64,000 bases of DNA, taken from Mytilus galloprovincialis. Taxonomy: Eukaryota; Mollusca; Bivalvia; Mytilida; Mytilidae. This document shows positions 44,901-54,224 of the stretch, piece by piece (the stretch's first letter is position 1; each line of letters starts with the position of its first letter). The notes beneath the pieces were generated by a model. It was not told the DNA's origin. It worked only from the letters and a program-made list of their open reading frames with translations, and did no database searches. The translations under genes were made by a program, and so were the position numbers. The stretch covers positions 13,052,441 to 13,116,440 of the forward strand of contig NC_134838.1 of assembly GCF_965363235.1 (NCBI RefSeq), read 5' to 3'.

Positions 44901-47900
44901 TCTTCCAAAAAGCACAAAACAAGCAAATTATCCCTGAATATATGAAGCTGCCATGTGTCCAACTCTTGCAAACTAAAACCAAAGAGCCAAATTTTGAAAA
45001 AAAAATCCCATGATCCTTTAAACAAAGCATTATGGGTATTTCTATTTACGCCATACCAACTGAGTTTTACGCCCGTAAGAAAATTTACGCCTTGCTTATT
45101 TCAATTTACGCCTTGCTTATTTTAATTTACGTCAGGTTTCCTGCTTTTTTCTACGCCCGTAAGGACTACAAATTTACGTTTCCCTGAGTGCTCCCTTACA
45201 CTTGGATCTAGACACGTAACTACCACTTACGCCTGGTTTACACCTTATTTCCAGGCGTAATACGCCTTATAATTTCGTACGGGAATCATTAAATTACTAT
45301 TTCAGCGTTATTCAAAATGTTATGCAGTGTTTAACATTGACCACTGTATAATTAGATCAAGTTTTTATATCTGTGTATTTGTTGTAACGCTTAGCTTACA
45401 CAATTTAAGGGTATTTTGCTCTTTTAAAAATTTCATTAAATATCAAACTATTTTTTCAGAATGATACAATACAAAAAGTAATTTTTGTACCATATACCTA
45501 CTATAAAAACTTTAAAGTACACCAATTGCAGACAAAATTAGAACAATACATCGATATAAATCAAGGATGCAAAGTTATTTTAAAAAATCAATCCCACCAT
45601 GTTTTATTCAAAACTAGTAAAATGTCATATGAAATGGAAGATTGTTGTAATTATAACAAACATTATAAGTACAATGTACTGGTTTTCATGCTAAGCAAAC
45701 ATAAAAATAAAAATGTGGCTATTATAGGAAATAATATAACAACAGTTAATAGGTTAATTTATATATATAATAGGAGTGTGACACAAAATTGTATAAATTT
45801 AGCAAAATCGAAGTTATTGTAGAGGAAATTTTATTTTTGTTGAAGGCACAATCTTTAAAAATAATCAGAAAAGTACTTTAATTTGAGGATAACTTTTTTT
45901 TGTGAATTATGGAATTTGATGGATTTTAAAGTATAAGGTATATTTGAAAACAAACTGCAATAATAATTAATGTCACTCTAAGATATATTGATTTTGTTTT
46001 TCTAGTTTCCAACTCGGATACATTTATTTTATTCTATCTAAAATGTTTGAAATATTGAAAAAGAGGTTGCAATTTTGCAAACTGAAACTGAACTTAAACC
46101 ACTGGTTACACAAAGCAAGTATAAATTGGAAAATTTCAAAAATTACCATTAAATAAAATAATTATCAAATAGACTTACAGATAAGGTAGTATGGAACATG
46201 TTTCACACAAATCCTGATCAATTCTACCAGAATAGTTATCAAAATAATGCCCCTATTTTAAAAAGTTTGTTTCACAATAAGATAAACCATACATGTAGAA
46301 GGTCAACTGAAATGGGTCTACAAATTAAACAAATGTACATATTACAAAAATTTACATAAAAAAGATACAATTTGAAATTTTATCATCAAAACAAATGATT
46401 ATCTTATCATTGTTGGAAGAGATAATGTTTTATTACATGAAAGCAATATGTCAATTATTTTCTCTGCTAAATTACTCTAAAATCAAACTATAAAACTGTT
46501 TACATAAAATTATACCACTATCAAAACATATTCTGTTACTGAAGGTAAAAGAAATGTTTTTAGTAATTTTACTTCTTTTTATGTCCCAACATTTCTGACC
46601 TTGGAAGTTAATAGTGCATCTTCATGATCTAAGGAAAGAGAGTAAAAGAATATATTTATTCCTGAATTTGACCTCTTATAATTGTCCTTTTTCATCATGG
46701 CAAGTATCATTAACCTTTATTGAACTTGACCACCTATTTCCATATACGGTACTCTTTTCACACAAAAAAATATTTATATATAAAAAAGAAGATGTGGTAT
46801 GATTGCCAATGAGACAACTCTCCACAAGAGACCAAATGACACAGCAACTATAGGTCCCCGTACTGCCTTCAACAATGAGCAAAGCCCATACTGCATAGTC
46901 AGCTATAAAAGGTCCAGAAATGACAATGTAAAACGATTCAAACAAGAAAACTAACGGCCTTACTTATTAAAAAAAAAAAAAAAAATAAACGAACAAAATA
47001 CAAATTATCTATTTTAGATTTCAGCATTGAATAAAATTAGAGATAATCCACAACATGAAGGTTGAAGGCCTAACTTTGACTGTGATATAAAAAAATCATA
47101 AAGTGCTGTTCTTTTTTTTTTTTATATTTCAATGTACCTCTAAACAAGAATGTGTCCACAGTACATGTATGCCCTACTCAAACTATCATTTTTTATATGG
47201 TGGACTTTGAAACTGGGGTAAAAATCTAATTTGGCATTAAAATTAGAAAGATCATATCATAGGGAACATGTGTAATAAGTTTCAATTTGATTGGACTTCA
47301 ACTTCATCAAAAACTACCTTGACCAAAAACTTTAACCAAAAAACTTTAACCTGAAACTTGCACTATCTTTTTCTATGTTCAATGGACCGTGAAATTTGGG
47401 GTCAAAAATCTAATTTGGCATTAAAATTAGAAAGATCATATCATACGGAACATGTGTACTATTAGTTTGAAGTTGATTGGGCTTCAACTTCAAATTCATC
47501 AAAAATTACCTTGACCAAAAACTTTAATCTGAAACAGGACTAACGGACTCACGGACGGAAGAACTAACGAATGCACAGACCAGGATCTTAGATAAGAAAT
47601 TAACCTTTTGGTATGTGAACTTAAGTATGAACTTGATCTTCAAAGATTGACCTTATGTTTGATGTGGATCTTCTAAGTATGACCTTAAATATGAATTTGA
47701 TCTTTTAAATATGGTCTTCTAGGTATGACCTTCAGTATTGATCAAAGGATACATGACATTCAGTGTTGATCTTCAAAGTACAACCAAAAGCATGACCTTA
47801 GTCTTCAAAGTATTACCAAAAGCATGACCTTAGTCTTCAAAGTATGACCAAAAGCATGACCGTAGTCTTTTAAGTATGAGCAAAAGCATGATCTTAGTCT

Positions 47901-50900
47901 TCAAAGTATGACCAAAAGCATGACCTTAGTCTTTTAAGTATGACCAAAAGCATGACCTTAGTCTTTTAAGTATGACCTTTGGGTATGATTTTGATATTTC
48001 AACCATAATACTTTTGAAAATGAGCTTTATCTTCTAAATATGAATTTTGATAATGCTCTAAGCCTTCCAGTATCTCTTTTGGTATCATCTTGACAATTAG
48101 GTATGATATTTATTTTCCAATCATTTAATTAACTTTGGGAAATGTTCCTAATCTTCCAAGTGTTGACTTTTGGGAAATTTTGTCTTGAAAGTATCATCTG
48201 TACATTTGTAGGTTACATGATCTTGAGTCTATTTCAAGGAATGGCCATTATATAATCCAATACTACTAATTTGGGTTGAACAAAAAACAATTTGACAATC
48301 CAACATTGTCCAAGCAGACAGTAGAAAGAAATTACCCTGACATTGTCTTTATTTTATATTGACTTTATATTGATGATTGTTTAATGTACAATATCTTTCG
48401 AGCATATTCTGGTAGATTGAAAAAAAATACAGGAAGGTTCTGAAGAGTCACTGAGTGGTTTGACTAAAGATAAAGGCTGTACATTAATTACAACTGTCAT
48501 TGGAAACTGCAGGTATGATGGATAGGAACACAACTTTGCCTTACACCAGGCCTGACCTTCAAACCCCTTAGAGTTGTTACAGGGGTTCTTTTACACAGAA
48601 AACTAAAATTGATCTGTAAGTTACAATAATTAGTTAAGTTATGCCCAAATAACATGTGAATAATGACTTGAATCTGAGGAAAATTCTGTTGTATGGCCTT
48701 AACAACACAAAAGAAAAAATAGATAGGGAGATGAATACTTATAATAGTTGTTACCATTTCTCTAAATGTGTCCCCTTCAAATTTGGTTTCAGGCTATGCC
48801 ATTTTTTAAAATCTTTATTGTAGTACAAGTATAATATCTCTGTGTGAAGCATTGGTTTATCAGGAATACAAAACACTGTTCCCTTGGAAAAATTCCAAAT
48901 TAGATGATAAAGAAAACATTACTTAACACAAGAGATCAAAAGTCAAAATTAGTTTCAATTTTTGTTTCGTTTATCTATATCCCCTAATGTTTTGCAATCA
49001 GTCAATAAGTTTTTGAAAAACCAACACCTTTTCATTTTTATGTCAATATAAAGCACAATTTGTTAGCTTTTCAATATAAAGAGTATACAATACCTCAAAA
49101 TAAACAATTTACACACTATATCCTATAATTAACAAACTAGGCCAAAAAACACAACATAGAAATATGAAAGAAACAGAACAAAAGAAACTTGAGGCCTTTG
49201 TTATTTTCTTTTAAACATTCAAAACACGTATACATTCATACTATTTACAATATGAATAATTGCTCAATGAGGGTTTTAAACATTTGTCTTTTTTCAGAAA
49301 TTGAAACCAAACATTGGACAATACATTTGTAATTGTGGTCATAGAAGCCTTTATCTTTGATTTGATTGTTTTGTCATACATGACTCCTATAGCAAGCACT
49401 ATTACCTCTGCAAGTAAATTGAGCCCATGGAGCAACATTTGAAAGAAAGGCTATAAAGAACTAGAGGCCTGGATCCAGTGTTCTGCTTACCATGATTAGA
49501 ACTATATGCATCTTCAACAATTGCAACTTTCCAACTTTTTGTGTAAAATCTATTTTTAGTTGATAATGTCTGAATGATCATTTTGCTCTTTTCAGTTTCT
49601 CTCTATCTTCCATAATTTTTGCCCAAAATAATAAAAGGGTAATAATCACCATTAAAGTCCAATTACTCCTATAAGGAGTAGATTGAAAATTTTGACTATG
49701 TCAACATACCTATAGATCTTACTTTATTGATTATTTTTGCTGATTACAGTTTCATTATTCACCATAGTTTTCACCAAAAAAAAAAAGAAAAATGGGAAAA
49801 CAGCTTTAAAAAAAATCACCATTTAACCCTTACATGTATAATGACATGAATGAAGTGACTGACAATTTCGGATAGGTTGACATATATTTGAAGATCTTGT
49901 TTGGCTTAAAAAGTGCCAAAAGTGGTAAAAATTATCTTTAGGTAAAGGGCAATGTTTGTTATCATATCCCCTATTAAAAGTCGTGGCAGTTTTACGTAAA
50001 AAGATTGTAGGTTAAGATCTAAACATTCTTTTCTGCTAATGTAAGATTTTCTCTTTTTTAACTCCTTTGTTCTATTTTTGGTCATGGTGGTCATGTTGTT
50101 TGACAAGCAAGATCATCGAGCAAAATTTTATATTGTTCGTGCAACAGTTGGGGCCTTTGGTTGCGGTCAATATTATGTTATATTAACCTAGAGAAGCAAA
50201 ATGACCTCAGACTTTATCCTCAGTCAATATATGCTTCTCTTAGGTCAAGATAACTTCCTATTGGGCTCATGCAAATGCTATAATTTTATAATATGCTATA
50301 ACACATAATTGTTGAGAATATAAATTCATTTAATGTTTTCCTATAAATTGATTTTACAACAAGTGATTAAACAATGTGCTGTTTAAACAATGATGTCTCA
50401 TAATCAATAGCTCTTTAAATATGTTAAAATTAATCACAGTCAGAGGCAAAAATTAAAAATAATATTTCACTTTAAACTAACGAATCAGCAATTATTTCTA
50501 TGGAACAAATTATTATTTTTTGAATAATACAGCATTTTTATTATGTTGAACGTTCAGGAAACCAAGACCAATAACAGTACTAGTCCTTTTTTTTTCCTTC
50601 GGTGGATTGTTAGAAAAATATTCAAAAATTCCCAGCACTTTACATTATTTTAACAGAAAACAAACATTTTAATTTTGTGCAATTCAAATATTAACAGTAC
50701 ACTGTTTTGGTTTCATGTTTGATGGTATATATGTATCTGTATCTTTTCTAGTCAAATCCTTATAAGTGGAAAAAAAAGTTATGGGCAATAACTCTTGTAG
50801 AAATCCGTTGATAGCTTATATTAAGAGTATCTTTAATAGTAGATTTTGTATTGATAAATATAACTGCTATAATTACAGTTTCTGTGCATTTATAATAGTT

Positions 50901-53900
50901 GTGAGATAATGCTATAAATAATCGTAAAATCAATCCTCTCAAGGTTAATTTACTGCAAGAAGTCGCCTATCATTTTTTAATGCAACTGGATTTTTTGTAT
51001 ATTAGATATGGGCTATAACATTTGCAGCTTACAGTTTCCTTTTATCTTCTGTAGTGTTCAAGATAAAATGCAGAAATGCTAAAATTGATCAAAATTTGAC
51101 ATTTATTGTAGGAAGTCCGAGTTGATAGTTTCAGTCTTATTGGTTCTTGTGTATGATTTATATTGCAGATAAATTTATTGAATGGCTTATCTAGGGGTTG
51201 TGTACCATGACAGCATAAGAAATCCACATATGACATCTTTGTCAAGTATAGGTGTACAGTAACCGTGTACTACCACTAGTAATTTCATCACATTTTATTT
51301 CAGATGTATTCATTAGAATTTCATGCATTTAAGGAATAAAAGTTTTTATGTTTGCATGCATAATAAATATGACAATAGCTATTAATTTTGAACAAATTTG
51401 TAAATTTGAAATAAATGTGTAGTTTGTGAATGGAATAGAAACAAAATATTATAAAGTGACAAAGAGAAATACTGTACAGGCTTTAAGGCATACATGTAAA
51501 CTTTAAGTTTCCAAATATTTTAGGGTTAACGGTTCCTTTTGTAAAAAATGAATGTGCGCAAACTTTATGATTTTTATGCGTAAATGTTATGGTTTCTGTG
51601 CAAATGTAATGAAATGTTAGAATTAAATACAAAAAGTTTAAATAATCATTTGATATCATTTTCAAACATTACAACAACTTACAAACATCATCTTACAAAT
51701 GTCTTATGTCTAATTATAGTGCAAAAAGTTTATAAAGTACAGTAATGCTTGACTTCTTTGTTTGTATCAAGTTTATTTTGAAGAGTCAACTAAAACAATG
51801 TTTAATAACACTTATGTCAATGACATTTGACTGGAGGACTAGTACACTTAAAACTATCCATAAGGATGAAAGCAGAAATTTAGTATGTGACGAGTACTGT
51901 AAGAAAAAATGGAATTCACATGGATGACAGATATTTAAACTAAAAATTGCTAATACCTCAATTAGGATAATTAATCCATCATTATTCCTTAATACATTAA
52001 TCTGCCTTTGTAAAGTCTTATATCAAATATCCAGTATAGAAGAAAGAACTTTAGTCATGATTTTCATTTAGAAGTTAATACTTTCTAATTATGAAGCCCT
52101 ATAATTTTCTCCATTTAACAAGAAATTACCTTACCTAGGCATTTTAAGAACCATATTAAACTCTTTAATCCTATTTTAATTAATAAGTAGCTTAAATGTC
52201 TGATAATTAACATTATAACAGTAAATCAAAATTATTGGGCCTTTACAAATTCCTTAAAGAATTTCTTATCAGTTTCATCCCAATGAATGGCTTCTTAAGT
52301 TTAACTTGAGCACCCGGGTTAAAACCAATAGAATGTTCCATGAAAGCAAAAATAAAAAAATATTGCTGATATTTTTTGCACAAACAGTATCATGACTTCT
52401 CTTTTAACTAGCTATCATTAAGCAAAACTTTAACCTGATAAGGGCTTAAAAATGGACAGACAAAAACATAGACTGAAATAAATCATCTAACTTCTAGGAA
52501 AAACATAAAACAAACTTTAAAATGTCATACTATTACTTTATTTTCGAAAATAACGCTAAATTAACAACACCCCAATCTTCTAGTCTCCAGCTTTTTTGTT
52601 GCTTCTTAATAACATTTAAATTAAGTAACTGTATATCATAAGTTTTAGTATCTAATTTAAACAATGCAATTTAAATATCTAATTCTGTTGCTTACCAAAG
52701 ATGTTTAATCACAGCAAATCCATACAGCAATACATAGAACTTAAAGGTTTGGTATCCTATCAGTAAAATCCATTCTGACAAACCAGAAATCTTAGGTCAG
52801 GGGTCATATCTGACCAAAGCCACCTTACCAGTCAAACAACTTCATTATGAAGTACTAATCAGAAATAACATTTACTTTTAAAATCCAATTCATTGATCAT
52901 TTGTTCCGAATGAGTGGCATTTAATAAATGGGTCGATGTTTATTGTGTAAAAATCATGCTGAACGAACGGTGGAATTTATATATATATGTTAGGTTAGTT
53001 TGAACTAAATCTATTTGTGTAGTAACCTATATGAAATAAGCAGGAGTGACTGTCATTCAAAGAAGAATAAAAAATAAGTGCAAAATGTATGAAAAATTTA
53101 ATCCTATCATATGAGTCTTGGATTAAACCTACATATCAAAATAAAACAAATATTTCCCCCTTAAATAAATAAATAATAAGAATATTAAACTAAGCTAGTA
53201 CTTTACACACCTTGTATTAAATAGCCAGACAAGTTAGTTTAAAACTTGTTTTATTATAATCCTAACATAAACTGGACAATTTGGGGGTGATTTATTTCAA
53301 ATATTAATGTTAAATCTTAAATGTTGTATTGTATTGTCTTCATTTACAATTCTTAAAAACTATTCTTACTTAAGAGACAGATAGTCAATACCGTTATTCT
53401 TGTATGAAACTGAATATGAAAAATAAAGTTTTTGTAATTCCTATATGTGAAAGTATTCTGTTACCTTTTCCAAATCTTAACTTCCTCCCGTTCTATACAG
53501 TGTTTCTTCAAGTTCAAGTTTTATTGTTCTTGAGAAATATTATATAACAATGTGGTGAAACGAAAGGAAGTGTTTGGATAGGGGATATATTGGATTTCTT
53601 TTAAATTCACCATTAAAGTTATTAATATCACTGCACAGAACAAACAAATTTAAAAAAATACATTGACACATTTTGTTTTGTTTTAGAACAAGTTCAATGG
53701 AAACCAAGTTAAGTAATAACTTTTTATAGAAATTAATATACTAGAAGCTCTAAAGCTGACACTTGGATCTATGTCCATCTTCCACAAAAGCCACTCTTCA
53801 AAATTACTGACTAGCATATCATTGCTTTTATGAATCTTGTTTATAGCTGACATGGCTGACCATTTTTCCTTTATGAACAGAGAATTTTTTAAAGATTTTA

Positions 53901-54224
53901 AGATAGGAAGATGACATAAAAGACAAGGCCGAGTGATTGAAATCCTGCAATTCTAATATACATATATTTCAAATACTTATCCAAAAGAAATTGATTGTAC
54001 AGTATCCCCTTATTTTTGAAACAGATAACAAGTTGATAGAGCAAGCTTCAAATGCCAGACACTTTGTTTTTAAAGACTGAAAGTTTATAAGCAAGTGTCC
54101 TTTACATTTTGTGTGCACAAAATTGTAAATGTTTATTCTACTGACCTGTTAATTTCATGTATTCTTCTTCTTTTTTTCTGGTAAACTTCTGTCTTCAGTC
54201 TTTCATAGTCTTTGTACTTTATAA
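26475..54224 (-). CDS. Whirlin/PDZD7/harmonin-type PDZ scaffold, gene span (5' end not found)
   Basis: Exons recognised, 5' to 3' on the minus strand: 54224-54146, 49549-49491 (or from 49534), 39005-38974, 38510-38436, 37869-37063, 36411-36188, 35013-34920, 33000-32898 and 26979-26475. The first eight join with matching phases (2, 1, 0, 0, 0, 2, 0, 1). The last needs phase 2 before it, so at least one short exon between 32898 and 26979 is missing from this model. Order of parts: a basic segment (KYKDYERLKTEVYQKKRRR), a linker with LFVKDLHQLFLPERDLFVL, a harmonin-homology domain, PDZ1 (GSLGIGIRGGKEYG) and PDZ2 (DFKLGCATNR...SEKAGLCVGDFIVKIDG). An Arg/Ser-rich C-terminus ending DNLDWEM follows. 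Family members organise membrane and sensory-bundle protein complexes. The exact orthology is unclear; the N-terminal basic module is not one I know from vertebrate whirlin. Confidence 0.72.
27130..27250 (+). repeat. Family C repeat fragment
   Basis: TATGACAGTTGTTATCCATT, GTCAATTGATTAGGGACTTT and TTATTTTTGTGTTTTTAC, in family C order. Confidence 0.6.
28140..28575 (+). repeat. Family A repeat, long decayed copy with coding trace
   Basis: TGTAGCAACATTCTAGCAGC to CCGCGAACGTGACC and on to GGCGCAGGATTTAATTACTC, ending with the T-rich GCCATGTCATGGTCAG part. Translation of the start gives CSNILAAPAYCVYI, the same trace as at 61600 and 63400. I take it as the degraded C-terminal region of a reverse-transcriptase-type ORF plus its 3' tail. 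Confidence 0.6.
28640..28980 (+). repeat. Family C repeat, long copy
   Basis: It starts near GATGACTGCTGTATCCCTAT and continues through TTAAATATTATGGAATTTGA-like words to CAGTATTTTTGTGATTTTGC. TTTATGAATAACGAATTTCA-type text at 28790 also occurs alone at 27850. Confidence 0.6.
29169..29365 (+). CDS. Candidate first coding exon of an unknown plus-strand gene
   Basis: ATG at 29169 opens MTAEHDASVSDKQTSTGQ, then a Pro/Ser/Arg/Thr-rich part (LYPDPSPSRRQSTSTSYHH) and ends INLKVR at a GTATAT donor in phase 2. Composition is coding-like and unlike the surrounding repeats. It may connect to 31401-31472. No family is recognised; it lies inside an intron of the opposite-strand PDZ gene. Confidence 0.3.
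30297..30570 (+). repeat. Family C repeat, long copy
   Basis: TTGACTGCTGTACTCAAAAT, TTGTCAATATAATGGAATTT, TCATACAAGTGAGAGGTTAA and TTTGTCATTTGATAAGGGAC. Confidence 0.65.
31220..31325 (+). repeat. Family C repeat fragment
   Basis: AGTATGACAGTCGTTTTCAT, GATTTTGCCATTTGATAAAGG and ACTTTCCGTTTTG. Confidence 0.55.
31401..31472 (+). CDS. Candidate second exon of the unknown plus-strand gene
   Basis: TTTTCCATCAG acceptor and GTAAGT donor, both strong. With the one-base start required by 29169-29365 it reads MCFNRKQLTFPFAHITLHYY then GEI, without a stop. The two other frames are not needed. No continuation was found further right, and family D text begins at about 31489. Confidence 0.28.
31490..31560 (-). 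repeat. Family D fragment, inverted
   Basis: AACCCCGATTTTGTTTTTTGTC and TTTGAACAGCGGTATACTAC are the complement of the left part of 24865-25262. Confidence 0.6.
32898..33000 (-). CDS. PDZ scaffold, end of PDZ2
   Basis: IDGIDVRTLSDKQIMSLTKT then KRLTMLIKRLVTDD plus one base. Acceptor GTTTTTCAG, donor GTTAGT. Confidence 0.8.
33106..33128 (+). repeat. (GACA)n microsatellite
   Basis: Five to six GACA units, the last ones imperfect (GAAAGACA). Located in the intron upstream of the exon ending PDZ2. Confidence 0.75.
33129..34919 (-). other. Intron of the PDZ gene
   Basis: No exon seen. A local 61-base tandem duplication around TTTATAGACAATAAT (34218 and 34279) is present. The 60-codon frame at 33159-33341 has low-complexity composition. 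Confidence 0.45.
34920..35013 (-). CDS. PDZ scaffold, middle of PDZ2
   Basis: KQKSKFLKVKAVDRQPSEKA then GLCVGDFIVK. Acceptor TTCATTACAG, donor GTACAT. Phase 0 at the end. Confidence 0.8.
36188..36411 (-). CDS. PDZ scaffold, rest of PDZ1 and start of PDZ2
   Basis: GIKVGDRILEVNGTSFNQMT, HAEAVTIMRNAWNVIMMVQ, then a short linker and the first PDZ2 strands (ELEMVLFPSPNDFKLGCATN). Acceptor AAATATAG, donor GTAGGT, ending in phase 2. VGDRILEVNG and the HAEAV helix are typical of PDZ domains of the whirlin group. Confidence 0.85.
37063..37869 (-). CDS. PDZ scaffold, large exon: harmonin-homology domain and start of PDZ1
   Basis: 269 codons between ACTTTCAG and GTAGAA. The first part is very basic (IRRKPHVRTYLTWKPLVKV, RRIRRN). 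Exon residues about 45-112 form a five-helix harmonin-homology domain (LLTEDESIRFKIALHNF, then VTTLCHQLKPIINSTEK, then LSTRLPPSLQEDFHRLC). A Ser/Asn-rich linker follows, then PDZ1 begins at about 225 (VEIKRVFLERHNGSLGIGI, RGGKEYG). The ATG at 37882-37884 lies in the intron just before the acceptor and is probably not the start. Confidence 0.82.
38436..38510 (-). CDS. PDZ scaffold, exon LFVKDLHQ...DDTKK
   Basis: Twenty-five codons, phase 0 on both sides: LFVKDLHQLFLPERDLFVL then IDDTKK. Acceptor TACTTGCAG, donor GTGTGA (weak). Confidence 0.6.
38974..39005 (-). CDS. PDZ scaffold, 32-base microexon
   Basis: Acceptor TTTATGTCTAG, donor GTAAGC. It completes a codon with two bases and encodes KMGNCTFKTM, ending in phase 0. 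It contains an ATG in good context, so an alternative start (MGNC...) is possible, but internal use fits the upstream exons. Confidence 0.55.
40890..41440 (+). repeat. Dispersed element with three tandem units
   Basis: GGGGCATAACTCTAGAA or a close variant recurs near 40962, 41093 and 41227, a period of about 130 bases, each followed by a TGACTCACT- or GATGCCAT-type segment. It ends TAATACCCCCATTGCC, text I recognise from mussel repeats. Confidence 0.6.
44148..45283. mobile_element. 1.14-kb element with arrays of GGCGTAA motifs in both arms
   Basis: Ends are short inverted words, CCTGTACGAA on the left and TTCGTACGGG on the right. The left arm (44160-44410) has about 13 copies of GGCGTAA or its complement, mostly as CCAGGCGTAA. 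The right arm (45040-45270) has about 8, mostly as TTTACGCC. The middle is AT-rich and carries no open frame of note. A clear target-site duplication was not found. The structure suggests a non-autonomous DNA transposon with subterminal transposase-binding repeats. Confidence 0.7.
46789..46975 (+). repeat. Family B repeat copy
   Basis: AGATGTGGTATGATTGCCAA, TGAGACAACTCTCCACAAG, AATGAGCAAAGCCCATACTG and AAACTAACGGCC, ending in an A-run. The closest to a family consensus in this window. Confidence 0.75.
47190..47590 (+). repeat. Two-unit repeat, period about 184 bp
   Basis: AAAAATCTAATTTGGCATTA occurs at 47220 and 47404, followed in both by TAGAAAGATCATATCATA and, later, ACCTTGACCAAAAACTTTAA. 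It ends in a GGACTCACGGACGGAAG tail similar in style to family R. Confidence 0.7.
47640..47990 (+). repeat. Minisatellite, units of about 32-34 bp
   Basis: Core unit AGTATGACCAAAAGCATGAC then CTTAGTCTTCAA. At least six good units lie between about 47770 and 47970, with more degenerate units to the left. CAAAGT and TTTTAAGT variants alternate. Confidence 0.8.
49491..49549 (-). CDS. PDZ scaffold, short exon
   Basis: It encodes FYTKSWKVAIVEDAYSSNH plus one base before GTAAGC. The acceptor is either ...AAAATAG at 49550 or ...CAAAAAG at 49535 (five codons shorter, same phase); both lack a strong pyrimidine tract. Phase fits both neighbours exactly, which is the main support. Confidence 0.5.
49550..50110 (+). 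repeat. Diverged family R relative
   Basis: CAGTTTCTCTCTATCTTCCAT, ACTATGTCAACAT, GATCTTACTTTATTGATTA and GCTGATTACAGTTTCATTAT resemble the internal unit of 5157-6597 in order. It is poor in conserved blocks. Confidence 0.45.
50111..54145 (-). other. Upstream intron of the PDZ gene
   Basis: AT-rich, no recognisable exon or repeat copy. Frames at 50760-50942, 51042-51245 and 51745-51927 have no family features. Confidence 0.4.
54146..54224 (-). CDS. PDZ scaffold, most upstream exon recognised
   Basis: 79 bases open in only one frame: IKYKDYERLKTEVYQKKRRR and then IHEIN. Good pyrimidine-rich acceptor ending TTCATTAG; donor GTCAGT. It begins with two bases, so an earlier exon ending in phase 1 must exist to the right, but I could not find it. 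Linked to the gene by strand and by fitting phases. Confidence 0.55.

Larger units (their letters stand above)
39006..49490 (-). other. Large intron of the PDZ gene (about 10.5 kb)
   Basis: No further exon with a fitting phase was found. It contains a tandem repeat element (40890-41440), the GGCGTAA element (44148-45283), a family B copy (46789-46975), a two-unit repeat (47190-47590) and a minisatellite (47640-47990). Long AT-rich stretches between them, such as 39006-40890 and 41440-44147, show nothing recognisable. Confidence 0.5.

Noticed and set aside
44160..45270. CRISPR-like regularly repeated motif
   Set aside because: The GGCGTAA copies occur in both orientations with irregular spacing, there are no uniform spacers, and the DNA is animal.
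46191..46236. Minus-strand exon candidate (IDQDLCETCSILPY) with GTAAGT donor
   Set aside because: It ends in phase 2 and cannot join the next exons (they read into a stop), whereas the 49491-49549 exon fits both sides.
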